Shown: piece after piece, positions 33,503 through 42,562 of the stretch
Numbering within the stretch: position 1 is the first letter of the stretch
Layout of the letters: each line of letters opens with the position of its first letter
NCBI GenBank assembly: GCA_900470775.1
Contig: UCBZ01000050.1
Coordinates: 16,695 to 80,694, forward strand
DNA: 64,000 bases
Reading direction: 5' to 3'
Source of the DNA: Hyphomicrobiales bacterium
Lineage (GTDB): Bacteria; Pseudomonadota; Alphaproteobacteria; Rhizobiales; Beijerinckiaceae
The notes under the pieces: generated by a model
The model's input: only the letters and a program-made list of their open reading frames with translations
The model's database searches: none
Told to the model about the DNA's origin: nothing
Translations under genes and position numbers: made by a program

Positions 33503-34233
33503 TCGCGCGCGCTTTCCGGCGAGGACTGGATCTCGGGCGAGAACATGTAGCCCCCCGAGCGGATCGTCTGGATCAGCTCGGGCTCGCGCGGATTGCTTTC
33601 CATCTTCTGGCGCAGGCGGCTGACCAGCACGTCGATCGAGCGCTCGAACGGCGCCGCCACGCGCCCTTGCGTCAGATCGAGAAGCTGGTCGCGGGAGAGG
33701 ACGCGGCGCGGCCGCTCGCAGAAGGCGAGCAGCAGGTCGAGCTCCGCCCCGGTCAGCATCACCCGCTCGCCCTGCGGGTTGAACAGCCGGCGCACGGCCT
33801 TGTCGAGCCGCCAGCCGGAAAAGGCCAGCACGGTGCTCTCGCCGGCCTCGGGTTCCGGCGCGCTGCCCGCCCGCCGCAGCACGGCGCGGATCCGGGCAAG
33901 CAGTTCGCGCGGATTGAACGGCTTCACCAGATAATCGTCGGCGCCCATTTCGAGGCCGAGGATGCGGTCGATCTCCTCGCCCTTGGCAGTGAGCATGATG
34001 ATCGGGATCGCGCCGTCATTGCGCAGCCGGCGGCAGAGGCTCAAGCCATCCTCGCCCGGCAGCATCAGGTCGAGCACGATCAGGTCGAAGCGGCCGTCAC
34101 GAAGCGCGACGTCCATCTCGCGTCCGTTCGGAACGGCCCTGACGCGGAAATCATTGTTGCGCAGGAAGCGCGACACCAGCGTCGCGATCTCGCGGTCGTC
34201 CTCGACGATGAGGATATGCGGGGTTCGTGTCAT
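33499..34233 (-). CDS. OmpR-family response regulator
   Basis: The protein is 244 residues. The receiver domain has acidic pocket E11-D12-D13, phosphoacceptor D55 in VLDLMLPGEDG, and Lys in YLVKPFNPREL. The C-terminal winged helix is of the OmpR type (LTGAELDLLLAFCERPRRVLSRDQLLDL, then RSIDVLVSRLRQKME). It is the first gene of the pair with the kinase. The stimulus is not inferable; a membrane protein and SGNH hydrolase are divergently placed. Confidence 0.95.
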   Translation of the reverse strand: MTRTPHILIVEDDREIATLVSRFLRNNDFRVRAVPNGREMDVALRDGRFDLIVLDLMLPGEDGLSLCRRLRNDGAIPIIMLTAKGEEIDRILGLEMGADDYLVKPFNPRELLARIRAVLRRAGSAPEPEAGESTVLAFSGWRLDKAVRRLFNPQGERVMLTGAELDLLLAFCERPRRVLSRDQLLDLTQGRVAAPFERSIDVLVSRLRQKMESNPREPELIQTIRSGGYMFSPEIQSSPESARE

Positions 34234-34398
34234 GGGCCGGCTCTAGCCGCGGCTCGCGGCAAGGTCGTGGCCGGATTTGTTTCCGATCATGTCTGCCTCC
34301 GGGCCTGGAAAAACAACGATACCAGAAGCCTGCCGCCAGACGTCATCGAGAAAACTGACCGCCACACAACCGGCCGGGCCGCGGCGCTCGATTGCACC

Positions 34399-34677
34399 AT
34401 GTTCAGCCGCGCCCCTTCCACCCCTGAAGCCACTTCCCCGCTTCGCCTGACACTCAAACGCGCCGCAGCCGGCATCGCCCTGTTCGGAGCCGTCGCGCTA
34501 TGGCTCTGGGCCCTGCCCGCCCTGATGACGCGCGACGGCTTCGCCCCTCGTGGCGGCGCCTCCTGCGCGCCGGCCACCTATCGCGACCCGGTCACGGGGC
34601 GGGACCAGCCCGCGCCCTCCACCCGGATCGCCCGGCAGGAACCGTGCCGGCTCGCGACGTCGGGAGCCCGGCCATGA
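34399..34677 (+). CDS. Small single-pass membrane protein paired with the SGNH hydrolase
   Basis: The protein is 92 residues with one hydrophobic helix at about 24-45 (AAAGIALFGAVALWLWALPALM). The exported tail has two Cys (GASCAPATYRDPV and EPCRLAT). Its stop overlaps the hydrolase start (ATGA), so it is translationally coupled. The family is unknown; the gene arrangement suggests an accessory of an envelope esterase. No strong ribosome binding site is evident. Confidence 0.55.
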   Translation: MFSRAPSTPEATSPLRLTLKRAAAGIALFGAVALWLWALPALMTRDGFAPRGGASCAPATYRDPVTGRDQPAPSTRIARQEPCRLATSGARP

Positions 34678-35453
34678 CCGCACTGCCGCTCGGGCGCCAG
34701 CCCCAGGCTCAAGCCTGGAGACCAGCTCCTCACCGCCTCGTGCTCGCGATCGTCCTTATCCTGCCGCTCGCCCTCAGCTTCGGCTCGCTGGCGGGCTTGG
34801 CGATCGGCCGCATCGCCGCACCGCTCACCTCCTATCGCGACCAGCGTCTCGCCGAGATCGCCTCAGACCTCGGCCGGGTCGACGGCGACTATTTGCTCGC
34901 CTCCGGCGATTCCCATGTCGTCCGCTGGCGTGCCCGCGAATTTTGCGGCCTGCCCGTGGTCAATGCCGGCGTCGATGGGGCAACCGCGGACGACACCAAC
35001 GCACTGCTCGCGCAAATCGCGCTGCCGCGTCCGCCGCGCGCGATCATCCTCACGGTTGGCACCAATGACGCCAACCGTAAGCGCTTCCGTGACACACCCG
35101 ACGCGGTGACCCGGTTTCGCCAGGGTTTTCGGCCGCTGTTGAGGCGGCTGTCCCATACGGCCGATCTGGTGGTCGTCACGGGCCTGCCCACCATCGATGT
35201 CAGGCAGGTCGAAGGGTTTTCGGCAGGGGCCGCCACCGCCATCACAGAGTCTGCCGAGGCCTCTTGCCGAGCGAGCCCCTCCTGCCGCATCGCCAAAAGC
35301 TTCAGCACGGACGACGCCCTGACGGACGGGCTGCATCTCGCCGACTATGAGCGAGCCTATGACCGCATTGCCCCGGCGCTCTGCACGGCGCTCGCCGGCG
35401 GGCGACCGCCCTCCCCGGCAGCAAGCCAGAACGCCGACGCAGGCAGGCCATGA
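34674..35453 (+). CDS. SGNH/GDSL-family hydrolase, membrane-anchored
   Basis: The protein is 259 residues. A hydrophobic helix at about 24-46 acts as signal anchor. SGNH blocks are visible: GDSH (nucleophile Ser, block I), NAGVDG (block II), GTNDANR (block III) and DGLHLADYE (block V, catalytic Asp/His). It is probably a periplasmic esterase or acyl/acetyl hydrolase acting on an envelope glycan or lipid. It is coupled to the small membrane protein upstream. Confidence 0.75.
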   Translation: MTALPLGRQPQAQAWRPAPHRLVLAIVLILPLALSFGSLAGLAIGRIAAPLTSYRDQRLAEIASDLGRVDGDYLLASGDSHVVRWRAREFCGLPVVNAGVDGATADDTNALLAQIALPRPPRAIILTVGTNDANRKRFRDTPDAVTRFRQGFRPLLRRLSHTADLVVVTGLPTIDVRQVEGFSAGAATAITESAEASCRASPSCRIAKSFSTDDALTDGLHLADYERAYDRIAPALCTALAGGRPPSPAASQNADAGRP

Positions 35454-35548
35454 CGGATCGGTGCCGCCTCTGGATCGGCGCCGCCGGCCTCCTTATCTGA
35501 GGGCCGACGCCACCGGCCCCCGGTGCGCAAGCATCAGCAGAGGCCTCC

Positions 35549-36553
35549 ATGGTCGCCATTTCCGTCCTCGACCTCGTTCCCGTTCGCGAAGGCCAGGAGG
35601 TGGGCGACGCGCTCCGCTCCTCGATGGATCTCGCCCGCCATGTCGAAGCGCTCGGCTACACGCGCTACTGGGTCGCCGAGCACCACAACATGACCGGCAT
35701 CGCCAGCGCCGCGACGTCCGTCGTGATCGGCCAGCTCGCCGCTGCGACGAAGACGATCCGCGTCGGCGCCGGCGGCATCATGCTGCCCAACCACGCGCCG
35801 CTGATCATCGCCGAGCAGTTCGGCACGCTCGAAGCACTCTTTCCCGGCCGGATCGATCTCGGCCTCGGACGCGCGCCGGGCACCGACCAGATGACCATGC
35901 GGGCGATGCGGCGCAGCCCGATGGCATCCGACCAGTTTCCGCAGGATGTCCTGGAGGTGCAGGCCTTCTTCGCGCCCGCAGGTCCCAATCAGGCGATCCA
36001 GGCCGTGCCCGGCGCCGGGCTGAATGTGCCGCTCTGGATCCTGGGCTCCAGCACGTTCGGCGCGCAACTCGCGGCCGAGCTCGGCCTGCCCTATGCCTTC
36101 GCCTCGCATTTTGCGCCCGACGCGCTGATGCAGGCGATGGCGATCTATCGCGAGCGCTTCAAGCCCTCCGAGCAGCTCGAAAAATCCTATGCCATGCCCG
36201 GCATCAACGTCATCGCCGCCGAGACCGATGCCGAGGCGCGCTATCTCGCCACCTCGCTGCAGCAGCGCTTCGTCGGCATGGTCCGGGGCGCGCGCGGCAA
36301 GCTCCAGCCTCCGATCGACGACATCGAGACCTATTGGTCGCCGGCCGAGAAGGCGCATGTCTCTGGAATGCTGCGCTATGCCTTCATCGGTTCGCCCGAG
36401 ACGCTGAAGCGCAGCCTCAGCGCCTTCATCGCAGCGACACAGGCCGATGAGATCATGGCAACCGCGCCGATCTTCGACCATGCGGCGCGAAAACGATCCT
36501 TTGAAATCCTCGCCAGCATCGCGCCGGAGATCGGGGCGGCGAAAGCCGCCTGA
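35549..36553 (+). CDS. LLM class flavin-dependent oxidoreductase
   Basis: The protein is 334 residues of the luciferase-like TIM-barrel family. YWVAEHHNMTGIASAAT, GGIMLPNHAPLIIAEQFGTLEALFPGRIDLGLGRAPGTD and LWILGSSTFGA are family signatures. It belongs to the group whose members (for example YhbW-like) carry the MsnO8-type annotation. It uses reduced FMN from a reductase; the substrate is unknown. AGAGGCC lies upstream of ATG 35549. Confidence 0.88.
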   Translation: MVAISVLDLVPVREGQEVGDALRSSMDLARHVEALGYTRYWVAEHHNMTGIASAATSVVIGQLAAATKTIRVGAGGIMLPNHAPLIIAEQFGTLEALFPGRIDLGLGRAPGTDQMTMRAMRRSPMASDQFPQDVLEVQAFFAPAGPNQAIQAVPGAGLNVPLWILGSSTFGAQLAAELGLPYAFASHFAPDALMQAMAIYRERFKPSEQLEKSYAMPGINVIAAETDAEARYLATSLQQRFVGMVRGARGKLQPPIDDIETYWSPAEKAHVSGMLRYAFIGSPETLKRSLSAFIAATQADEIMATAPIFDHAARKRSFEILASIAPEIGAAKAA

Positions 36554-36623
36554 GATCGGCGGAACTTCCACCTCGTCGTGGCGTTGGCCGGGTTTCCATG
36601 CTGCAATGCACCCGGGGGCGACC

Positions 36624-37445
36624 ATGAAACTCAACGTGTCGGCGACGCTGACCTATGGCTTCGAGAGCGACACGCAGGTGATCGCGGCGATCGAGGCCGC
36701 GCGCTCGCCCGACCAGATCATCATCTCCGAAAGCCTGGTGATCTCGCCCGATGCTGTCCTCGTCCGCGATCAGGACCCGGTGACGGGCGAGCGCCGCTTC
36801 CGCACCGCCCTCTCCGGCCAGGTCCAGATCAGCTATCAGGCGCTGGTCGACAACGGCAAGCGCATCCCGCTCGTGCCCTATGCCCGCCAGCACGATTGGT
36901 CGGAGCTGCCGCAGGACGTGCTGCCCTATCTGCTGCCGAGCCGGTTCTCGCCCTCCGACGAGTTCATGCGCTTCGCCCAGCGAGAGTTCTGCGAGATCGA
37001 GGCCGGCGGCGCCCGCATCCTCGCCGTGCTCGACTGGCTGCATGAGCATCTCGACTACGTCCACGGCGTCAGCCACGCCCAGACCACAGCCGAGCAGACC
37101 TTCATCGATCGGGCCGGCGTCTGCCGCGACTTCAGCCATCTCGGAATCGCGCTGACCCGCGCGCTGAACATCCCCGCCCGCGCCGTCAGCGCCTATGCAC
37201 TCGACCTCGACCCGCCGGATTTCCACGCGATCTTCGAAGTCTATCTCAATGGCGGCTGGTGGCTCGTCGACCCGACGCAGCTCGCGCCGGTCGAGGGCAT
37301 CGTCCGCATCGCCAGCGGCCGCGACGCCGCCGACATCGCCTTCCTGACCAGCCAGTTCAACTGCCAGTGTCTGAACCAGTCGATTACAGTGACGCGCGCC
37401 CAGGATGATGCTGGCAGTGACGATGCCGGGCTGCAGGCCGCGTGA
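36624..37445 (+). CDS. Transglutaminase-like family protein
   Basis: The protein is 273 residues. The N-terminal beta domain (about 1-140) resembles the bacterial transglutaminase N-terminal region. The papain-like core carries the triad Cys in RAGVCRDFSHLG, His in DFHAIFEVYL and Asp in WWLVDPTQ. Bacterial members are usually peptidases or amidases rather than true crosslinkers. ATG 36624 with a GGGGG ribosome binding site was preferred over 36606. It is convergent with the metal transporter genes. Confidence 0.85.
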   Translation: MKLNVSATLTYGFESDTQVIAAIEAARSPDQIIISESLVISPDAVLVRDQDPVTGERRFRTALSGQVQISYQALVDNGKRIPLVPYARQHDWSELPQDVLPYLLPSRFSPSDEFMRFAQREFCEIEAGGARILAVLDWLHEHLDYVHGVSHAQTTAEQTFIDRAGVCRDFSHLGIALTRALNIPARAVSAYALDLDPPDFHAIFEVYLNGGWWLVDPTQLAPVEGIVRIASGRDAADIAFLTSQFNCQCLNQSITVTRAQDDAGSDDAGLQAA

Positions 37446-37460
37446 TCGGGCAGGAACTGA

Positions 37461-38303
37461 TCAGGCGAGTGCCGCGCGCCTCGCCGAACGGCGCAAGTTG
37501 AGCCCAAGCGCGATCAGGAAGAACACCGCCTGCACCACGACGATGCATGGGCCGGTCGCCCCGTCGAGATGATAGCTCAGAATCGTCCCGATCACGCTCG
37601 ACACGGTCGCCGCCGTAACGGCGACCGCCAGCATCGCGTCGAAGCGCCGCGTCGTCAGGAAGCCGATGGCGCCGGGCGCGATCAGCATGGCGACGACGAG
37701 GATGATGCCGACCGCCTTGAGCGCCGCGACGATGGTCAGCGCCAGCAGCATCAGCAGGCCGAAGTTCAGCAGGCGCACCGGCAGGCCGATCGCACGGGCA
37801 TGGGCCGGATCGAAGGCGAGCAGCAGGAAGTCGCGGCGCTTGGCCAGCATCACCGCAATCGTCGGCACCGCGATCGCCGCCGTCTCGGCGATATCCTCCC
37901 AGCGCACGCCGAGCATGTTGCCGAACAGCACGTGCAGCAGGTGCTGGTCGCTGTCGACCTTGACGAACATCACCAGACCGAGCGCGAACATGCCGGAGAA
38001 GACGATGCCCATCACCGTGTCCTCCTTCACCCGGCTGTTCTCCTTGAGATAGCCGATAGACAGCGCGCAGCCGAGGCCCGCGACGAAGGCACCCGCCGCC
38101 AGCGGCAGGCCAGCGACCTGCGCCAGCACGATGCCCGGCAGCACCGCATGCGAGACCGCATCGCCCATCAGCGACCAGCCCTTGAGGATCAGGAAGCAGG
38201 ACAAGACCGCGCAGACGACGCCGACCAGCACCGCGACGACAAGGCCGCGCTGCATGAATTCATGCGCTAGCGGCGCGATCAGCCAGGTTTCGATGAGGTT
38301 CAT
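37461..38303 (-). CDS. sitD: Mn/Fe (zinc-family) ABC transporter permease, SitD/MntD-like
   Basis: The protein is 280 residues, with 8-9 hydrophobic helices of the ABC-3 permease family (Pfam ABC-3). SLMGDAVSHAVLPGIVLA and GAIGFLTTRRFDAML are typical. It overlaps the preceding permease by ATGA, the last of a four-gene operon. The second permease forms a heterodimer with SitC. Mn(II) is the likely substrate given the divergent Mur gene. Confidence 0.88.
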   Translation of the reverse strand: MNLIETWLIAPLAHEFMQRGLVVAVLVGVVCAVLSCFLILKGWSLMGDAVSHAVLPGIVLAQVAGLPLAAGAFVAGLGCALSIGYLKENSRVKEDTVMGIVFSGMFALGLVMFVKVDSDQHLLHVLFGNMLGVRWEDIAETAAIAVPTIAVMLAKRRDFLLLAFDPAHARAIGLPVRLLNFGLLMLLALTIVAALKAVGIILVVAMLIAPGAIGFLTTRRFDAMLAVAVTAATVSSVIGTILSYHLDGATGPCIVVVQAVFFLIALGLNLRRSARRAALA

Positions 38304-39160
38304 GGCGCCGACTCCGACACGGCGCGCGCCGCACGGGCGGCCGCGAGCCGGCCATGCTTGGGCGCGAAGACGAAGGCGAGCAGGAACAGGATGGTCTGAA
38401 ACACCACGATCAGCCCGCCGGTTGAACCGTCCAGGAAATAGCTCGCATAGGCGCCCGCCGCGCTGGTGACGACGCCGAGTCCGACTGCGATCCAGATCAG
38501 CCGGCCGAAGCGGTCGCTCAGCAGATAGGCCGTGGCGCCCGGCGTGATCACCATCGCGATCACCAGCACCGCCCCGACCGTCTGCAGCGCCGCAACCGTA
38601 CAGGCGCTGAGCAGCACGAAGAACAGGATCTTCAGCCGCATCGGCGACAGGCCCACCGCACGCGCTTGGTTCTCATCGAAGAAGACCAGCATCAGGTCGC
38701 GCCAGCGCGCCACCAGCACGACGAGCGAAACAGCGGCGATGATCGCGACCTGGATCACGTCCTCGTCGGATATGCCGAGGATGTTGCCGAGCACGATCGA
38801 CTGGACGTTGACCGAGGTCGGATTGATCGAGACGATCAGGAGCCCCGCCGCGAAGAAGGTGGTGAAGACGATGCCGATGACGGCGTCCTCGCGCAGTTGC
38901 GTGCGCACCCTGACCAAGGCCATGGCGAGTGCCGCCAGCAACCCCGAGAAGAAGGCGCCGGCCGCATAGGGCACCTTGAGCAGATAGGCCAGCGCAACGC
39001 CGGGCACGATCGCATGCGCCAGCGCGTCGCCCATCAGCGACCAGCCCTTCAGCATCAGGAAGCAGGACAGGAAGGCGCAGACCCCACCGACCAGCGCCGA
39101 GACCCAGATCGCCTTGACCATGTATTGATAGCCGAACGGCTCGAGCAGCAGCTCGATCAT
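38300..39160 (-). CDS. sitC: Mn/Fe ABC transporter permease, SitC/MntC-like
   Basis: The protein is 286 residues and is an ABC-3 family permease with the SLMGDALAHAIVPGVALAYLL and GATAYLLSDRFGRL signatures, about 30% similar by eye to the SitD partner. Overlapping start and stop codons (ATGA) link it to the ATPase upstream and to SitD downstream. Confidence 0.88.
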   Translation of the reverse strand: MIELLLEPFGYQYMVKAIWVSALVGGVCAFLSCFLMLKGWSLMGDALAHAIVPGVALAYLLKVPYAAGAFFSGLLAALAMALVRVRTQLREDAVIGIVFTTFFAAGLLIVSINPTSVNVQSIVLGNILGISDEDVIQVAIIAAVSLVVLVARWRDLMLVFFDENQARAVGLSPMRLKILFFVLLSACTVAALQTVGAVLVIAMVITPGATAYLLSDRFGRLIWIAVGLGVVTSAAGAYASYFLDGSTGGLIVVFQTILFLLAFVFAPKHGRLAAARAARAVSESAP

Positions 39161-40092
39161 GGCGCCGGATCCTTCTCACCATCCGTCTTTGCGCCATTCG
39201 TCTTGCCGGGAGCCAGCGTCTCGCTTTCCCGCTTGCCGTAGAGCACGAGCGGGCGTTCGTCGTCGGTGATGACGGTGACGTGGCGCTGGTCGTCATCATC
39301 ATGCAGATCGGCGCCGCCGAGGCGGAAATGCCTGAGCGCGCCGCCGAAGGCGCGCTGGAGATTGTCATGGGTGAAGGTCGTCTGCGTCGGCCCGGCCGCC
39401 AGAACCGTTCTGTTGATGATCACCACCTGGTCGCAGAAATCCGGGATCGAGCCGAGATTATGCGTCGAGACCAGCATCAGCCTGCCTTCCGCCCGCAACT
39501 CCCGCATCAGCGCGACGATCGCATCCTCGGTCTTGACGTCGACGCCGGTAAAGGGCTCGTCGAGCAGGATGACCTGCCCGCCCTGCGCCAGCGCCCGCGC
39601 CAGGAAGACGCGCTTGCGCTGCCCGCCCGACAATTCGCCGATCTGGCGCTTGCGGAACTCCAGCATGTTGACGCGGGTCAGCGCCTGCTCGACCGCCTCG
39701 CGATCGGCCTGGCCTGCTATGCGCAGAAAGCCCATATGGCCGTAGCGGCCCATCATCACCACGTCCTCGACCAGGACGGGAAAGCTCCAGTCGACCTCCT
39801 CGGCCTGCGGCACATAGGCGACGAGCCCGCGCTTCAAAGCCTGGCGCACCGGCAGGCCGGCGATCGAGACCGAGCCCCGCGCCGGCTTGAGGAAGCCCAT
39901 CAGAGTCTTGAACAGCGTCGACTTGCCGGAACCGTTGATGCCGACGAGCGCGCAGATCGTGCCGGCACCGAGCGCGAAGGAGGCATCGTTCACTGCGGTG
40001 ACGCCGTTACCGTAGCGCACCGTGACACCTTCGACGACGATGGAGGGCTTCACATCGGCAGAGCCCGGCAGGCCAGTCGTAGAGATATTCAC
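39157..40092 (-). CDS. sitB: Mn/Fe ABC transporter ATP-binding protein, SitB/MntB-like
   Basis: This 311-residue ATPase has Walker A GINGSGKST, signature LSGGQRKRVFLA, Walker B VILLDEP and the switch His in STHNLG. A C-terminal extension of about 45 residues after the core is rich in His, Asp and charged residues (LHDDDDQRHVTV) and could bind metal. It overlaps neighbours by ATGA on both sides. Confidence 0.92.
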   Translation of the reverse strand: MNISTTGLPGSADVKPSIVVEGVTVRYGNGVTAVNDASFALGAGTICALVGINGSGKSTLFKTLMGFLKPARGSVSIAGLPVRQALKRGLVAYVPQAEEVDWSFPVLVEDVVMMGRYGHMGFLRIAGQADREAVEQALTRVNMLEFRKRQIGELSGGQRKRVFLARALAQGGQVILLDEPFTGVDVKTEDAIVALMRELRAEGRLMLVSTHNLGSIPDFCDQVVIINRTVLAAGPTQTTFTHDNLQRAFGGALRHFRLGGADLHDDDDQRHVTVITDDERPLVLYGKRESETLAPGKTNGAKTDGEKDPAP

Positions 40093-41000
40093 TGACGGAA
40101 ACCCTTGGCGATCGTGTCGACCGTGACTTCGAGCAGCTTGAGATAGGTCGGCACCGGTCCGTCCTCGCCCGAAAGCGAATCGACGTAGAGCACACCGCCA
40201 TAGGTGGCGCCGGTCTCCCGGGCGACCTGCCTGGCCGCCTTGTCGGAGATCGTGCTTTCGCTGAACAGGGCCGGGATCTTGTTCTTGCGCACGAGGTCGA
40301 TCAGCCGGCGCACCTGCTGCGGCGTGCCCTGCTGGTCGGCATTGATCGGCCAGAGATAGGCTTCGCGCCAGCCATAGTCGCGGGTGAGATAGCTGAAGGC
40401 GCCCTCGCTGGAAACGAGCCAGCGCTTGTCGGCAGGCACCTTGTCGAGACGCGCGCGCAGCGGCGCATCGACGGCCCTGATCTTGTCCGAATAAGCCTTG
40501 GCGTTGGCGGCATAGGTAGCGGCCTGGGCCGGATCGGCCTCAGCCATCGCCTTGCGGATGTTCTCGACATAGATCAGCGCGCTCTGCGTCGACATCCAGG
40601 CATGCGGGTTCGGCTTGCCTTCATAGGGCCCCTCCTTGATGCCCATCGGGACGATGCCCTCGGTCACGACCGCGCTCTTCACGTTCTTGACGTTCTCGAA
40701 GAAGCGCTCGAACCAGCGTTCGAGGTTCATCCCGTTCCAGAGCACGAGATCGGCCGACTGCGCCTTCACCACATCGAGCGGCGTCGGCTGGTAGTCATGG
40801 ATTTCGGCGCCGGGCTTGGTGATCGATTCGACGATCGCGGCATTGCCGGCGACGTTCTGGGCGATGTCCTGGATCACCGTGAAGGTGGTCACGACGCGCA
40901 GTTTCTTGTCTTGCGCCAGCGCGACCCCCGACCCCATCGCCAATCCGCCCGCCAACAGCGCGGCGGCACTCAAGCTCATGAAAAATCGACGCGAACGCAT
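40089..41000 (-). CDS. sitA: Metal ABC transporter substrate-binding protein, SitA/MntA-like
   Basis: This 303-residue solute-binding protein (TroA/ZnuA superfamily) has a signal peptide (MRSRRFFMSLSAAALLAGG). The metal ligand regions His (EIHDYQPTP), His (PNPHAWMST), Glu (SSEGAFSYL) and Asp (LYVDSLS) are visible. No His-rich loop is present, favouring Mn/Fe over Zn. ATG 41000 has AGGAGACC upstream and is preferred over 41027. It is first in the sitABCD operon. Confidence 0.93.
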   Translation of the reverse strand: MRSRRFFMSLSAAALLAGGLAMGSGVALAQDKKLRVVTTFTVIQDIAQNVAGNAAIVESITKPGAEIHDYQPTPLDVVKAQSADLVLWNGMNLERWFERFFENVKNVKSAVVTEGIVPMGIKEGPYEGKPNPHAWMSTQSALIYVENIRKAMAEADPAQAATYAANAKAYSDKIRAVDAPLRARLDKVPADKRWLVSSEGAFSYLTRDYGWREAYLWPINADQQGTPQQVRRLIDLVRKNKIPALFSESTISDKAARQVARETGATYGGVLYVDSLSGEDGPVPTYLKLLEVTVDTIAKGFRQ

Positions 41001-41038
41001 GCGGTCTCCTGTCGGATGTCCAATCATGCCATCACGCT

Positions 41039-41109
41039 ATTGCAACGCACTTGCATCTGTCAATGCAGTTGCGAGTTATTTGCAATAAGGAGTTTTTGCA
41101 AATGCCTCT
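41039..41109. promoter_or_regulatory. Cluster of TTGCA/TGCAA motifs between sitA and mur
   Basis: The 130-base divergent region is unusually AT-rich and contains TTGCAAC (41040), TTGCAT (41051), AATGCAGTTGC (41062), a TTATT-TGC-AATAA palindrome (41077-41089) and TTTTTGCAAATGC (41093-41105). This resembles TGCAA-containing Mur-responsive sites of rhizobia. It probably mediates Mn-dependent control of sitABCD. Confidence 0.55.
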
Positions 41110-41130
41110 CAGAATTGCTATGCCGGCGAC

Positions 41131-41583
41131 ATGACGGGTATCGAGCAGCGCGTGGCCGGCTTCGAGGGCCAACTCAGGGATGCCGGGCTGCGGATGACGC
41201 AGCAGCGCCGGCTGATCCTGCGCGTGCTCGCCGAGGCTGACGATCACCCCGACGCCAAGGGCATCTTCACCCGCGCCTTCGCGCATGATCCGACGCTCTC
41301 GCTCTCCACGGTCTATCGCACCATGAAGCTGCTGGAGACGCAAGGCGCGATCGAGCGCCACGCCTTCGAGGACGGCGTCTCGCGCTACGAGCACGCCGGC
41401 CAGGAGCATCACGACCACCTGATCGACGTCGAAAGCGGCGAGGTGATCGAGTTCTCCTCGGATGCGATCGAGGAACTCCAGCGCCGCATCGCCGCCGAGC
41501 TCGGCTATGAACTCGTCCGCCACCGGCTGGAGCTCTACGGTCGCAAGAAGCGCCCAGGCGCCTCGCGCGGCAAGAAGGGCTAG
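41131..41583 (+). CDS. mur: Mur (manganese uptake regulator), Fur family
   Basis: The protein is 150 residues. The winged helix (about 15-85) has LRMTQQRRLILRVL and LSLSTVYRTMKLLE. The metal-binding half contains HHDHLIDVESGEVIEF, where the usual Cys pair of Fur (HLICxxC) is absent, as in rhizobial Mur. The location divergent from a Mn/Fe importer supports the Mur assignment. The stop codon overlaps that of the convergent GST gene. Confidence 0.85.
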   Translation: MTGIEQRVAGFEGQLRDAGLRMTQQRRLILRVLAEADDHPDAKGIFTRAFAHDPTLSLSTVYRTMKLLETQGAIERHAFEDGVSRYEHAGQEHHDHLIDVESGEVIEFSSDAIEELQRRIAAELGYELVRHRLELYGRKKRPGASRGKKG

Positions 41584-42542
41584 CCGCTCACCAGATCCGA
41601 CAGATCCGGCCCCACCGGCACGATGCCCGTCGGATTGATGGTGCGGTGGCTCTCGTAATAGTGCCGCTTGATGTGCCCGAGATCGACCGTGCCGGCGACG
41701 CCCTCGACCTGGAACAGCGCCCGCAGATAAGCGCTCAGCCGCGGATAATCGGCGATCCGCCGGATATTGCACTTGAAATGCCCGACATAGACGGCGTCGA
41801 ACCGGATCAGTGTGGTGAACAGCCGCCAGTCGGCCTCGGTGATTGCATCGCCGGTCAGGAAGCGGCGCGTTTCCAGCCGCTCCTCGAGCCAGTCGAGCGT
41901 CGCAAACAGCGGCCCGACCGCCTCCTCATAGGCAGTCTGCGTCGTCGCGAAGCCGGCCTTGTAGACGCCGTTGTTGACGGTCCCGTAGATGCGCTCGTTC
42001 AGCGCGTCGATCTCGGCGCGCAGTGCCGGCGGATAATAGTCGCCTGGCTTCGCGCCGATCCCGTCGAAGGCCGCGTTGAACATCCGGATGATCTCGGAGG
42101 ATTCGTTGCTGACGATCGTGCCGGTCCGCTTGTCCCAGAGCACGGGCACGGTGACGCGGCCGGTATAATGCGGGTCGGCACGGGTATAGACCTCGTGCAG
42201 AAAGCCCGCCCCGCCGATCGGATCGGGCACGACGCCCTCGCCGGACGCGAAGGTCCAGCCCTTGTCGAGCATCAGCCAGTGCACGACCGAGACGTCGATC
42301 ATCGCCTCCAGCCCCTTGAGCGCGCGCAGGATCAGCGTCCGATGCGCCCAGGGGCAGGCCAGCGAGACATAGAGATGATAGCGCCCGGCCTCGGCTTGAA
42401 AGCCGCCCCTACCACTCGGGCCGGGCGCGCCGTCAGGCGTCACCCAGTTGCGGAAGGCGCTGTCCTGCCGCACGAAGCGCCCGCCACTTTTGGCGGTGTC
42501 GTACCACTGGTCGTGCCAGTGCCCGTCGACGAGCAGGCCCAT
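41580..42542 (-). CDS. Glutathione S-transferase family protein (glutathionyl-hydroquinone reductase type)
   Basis: The protein is 320 residues. The thioredoxin-like N-domain has the active Cys in LACPWAHRTLILRAL, then STAESSEI-like NESSEIIRMFN, and a C-terminal helical domain ending GHIKRHYY. This is the Xi-class/ECM4 layout, which reduces glutathionyl-hydroquinones. It lies 20 bases after a small acetyltransferase gene on the same strand. Confidence 0.88.
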   Translation of the reverse strand: MGLLVDGHWHDQWYDTAKSGGRFVRQDSAFRNWVTPDGAPGPSGRGGFQAEAGRYHLYVSLACPWAHRTLILRALKGLEAMIDVSVVHWLMLDKGWTFASGEGVVPDPIGGAGFLHEVYTRADPHYTGRVTVPVLWDKRTGTIVSNESSEIIRMFNAAFDGIGAKPGDYYPPALRAEIDALNERIYGTVNNGVYKAGFATTQTAYEEAVGPLFATLDWLEERLETRRFLTGDAITEADWRLFTTLIRFDAVYVGHFKCNIRRIADYPRLSAYLRALFQVEGVAGTVDLGHIKRHYYESHRTINPTGIVPVGPDLSDLVSG

Positions 42543-42562
42543 CGCAATTCCTCTTCGCAGCC

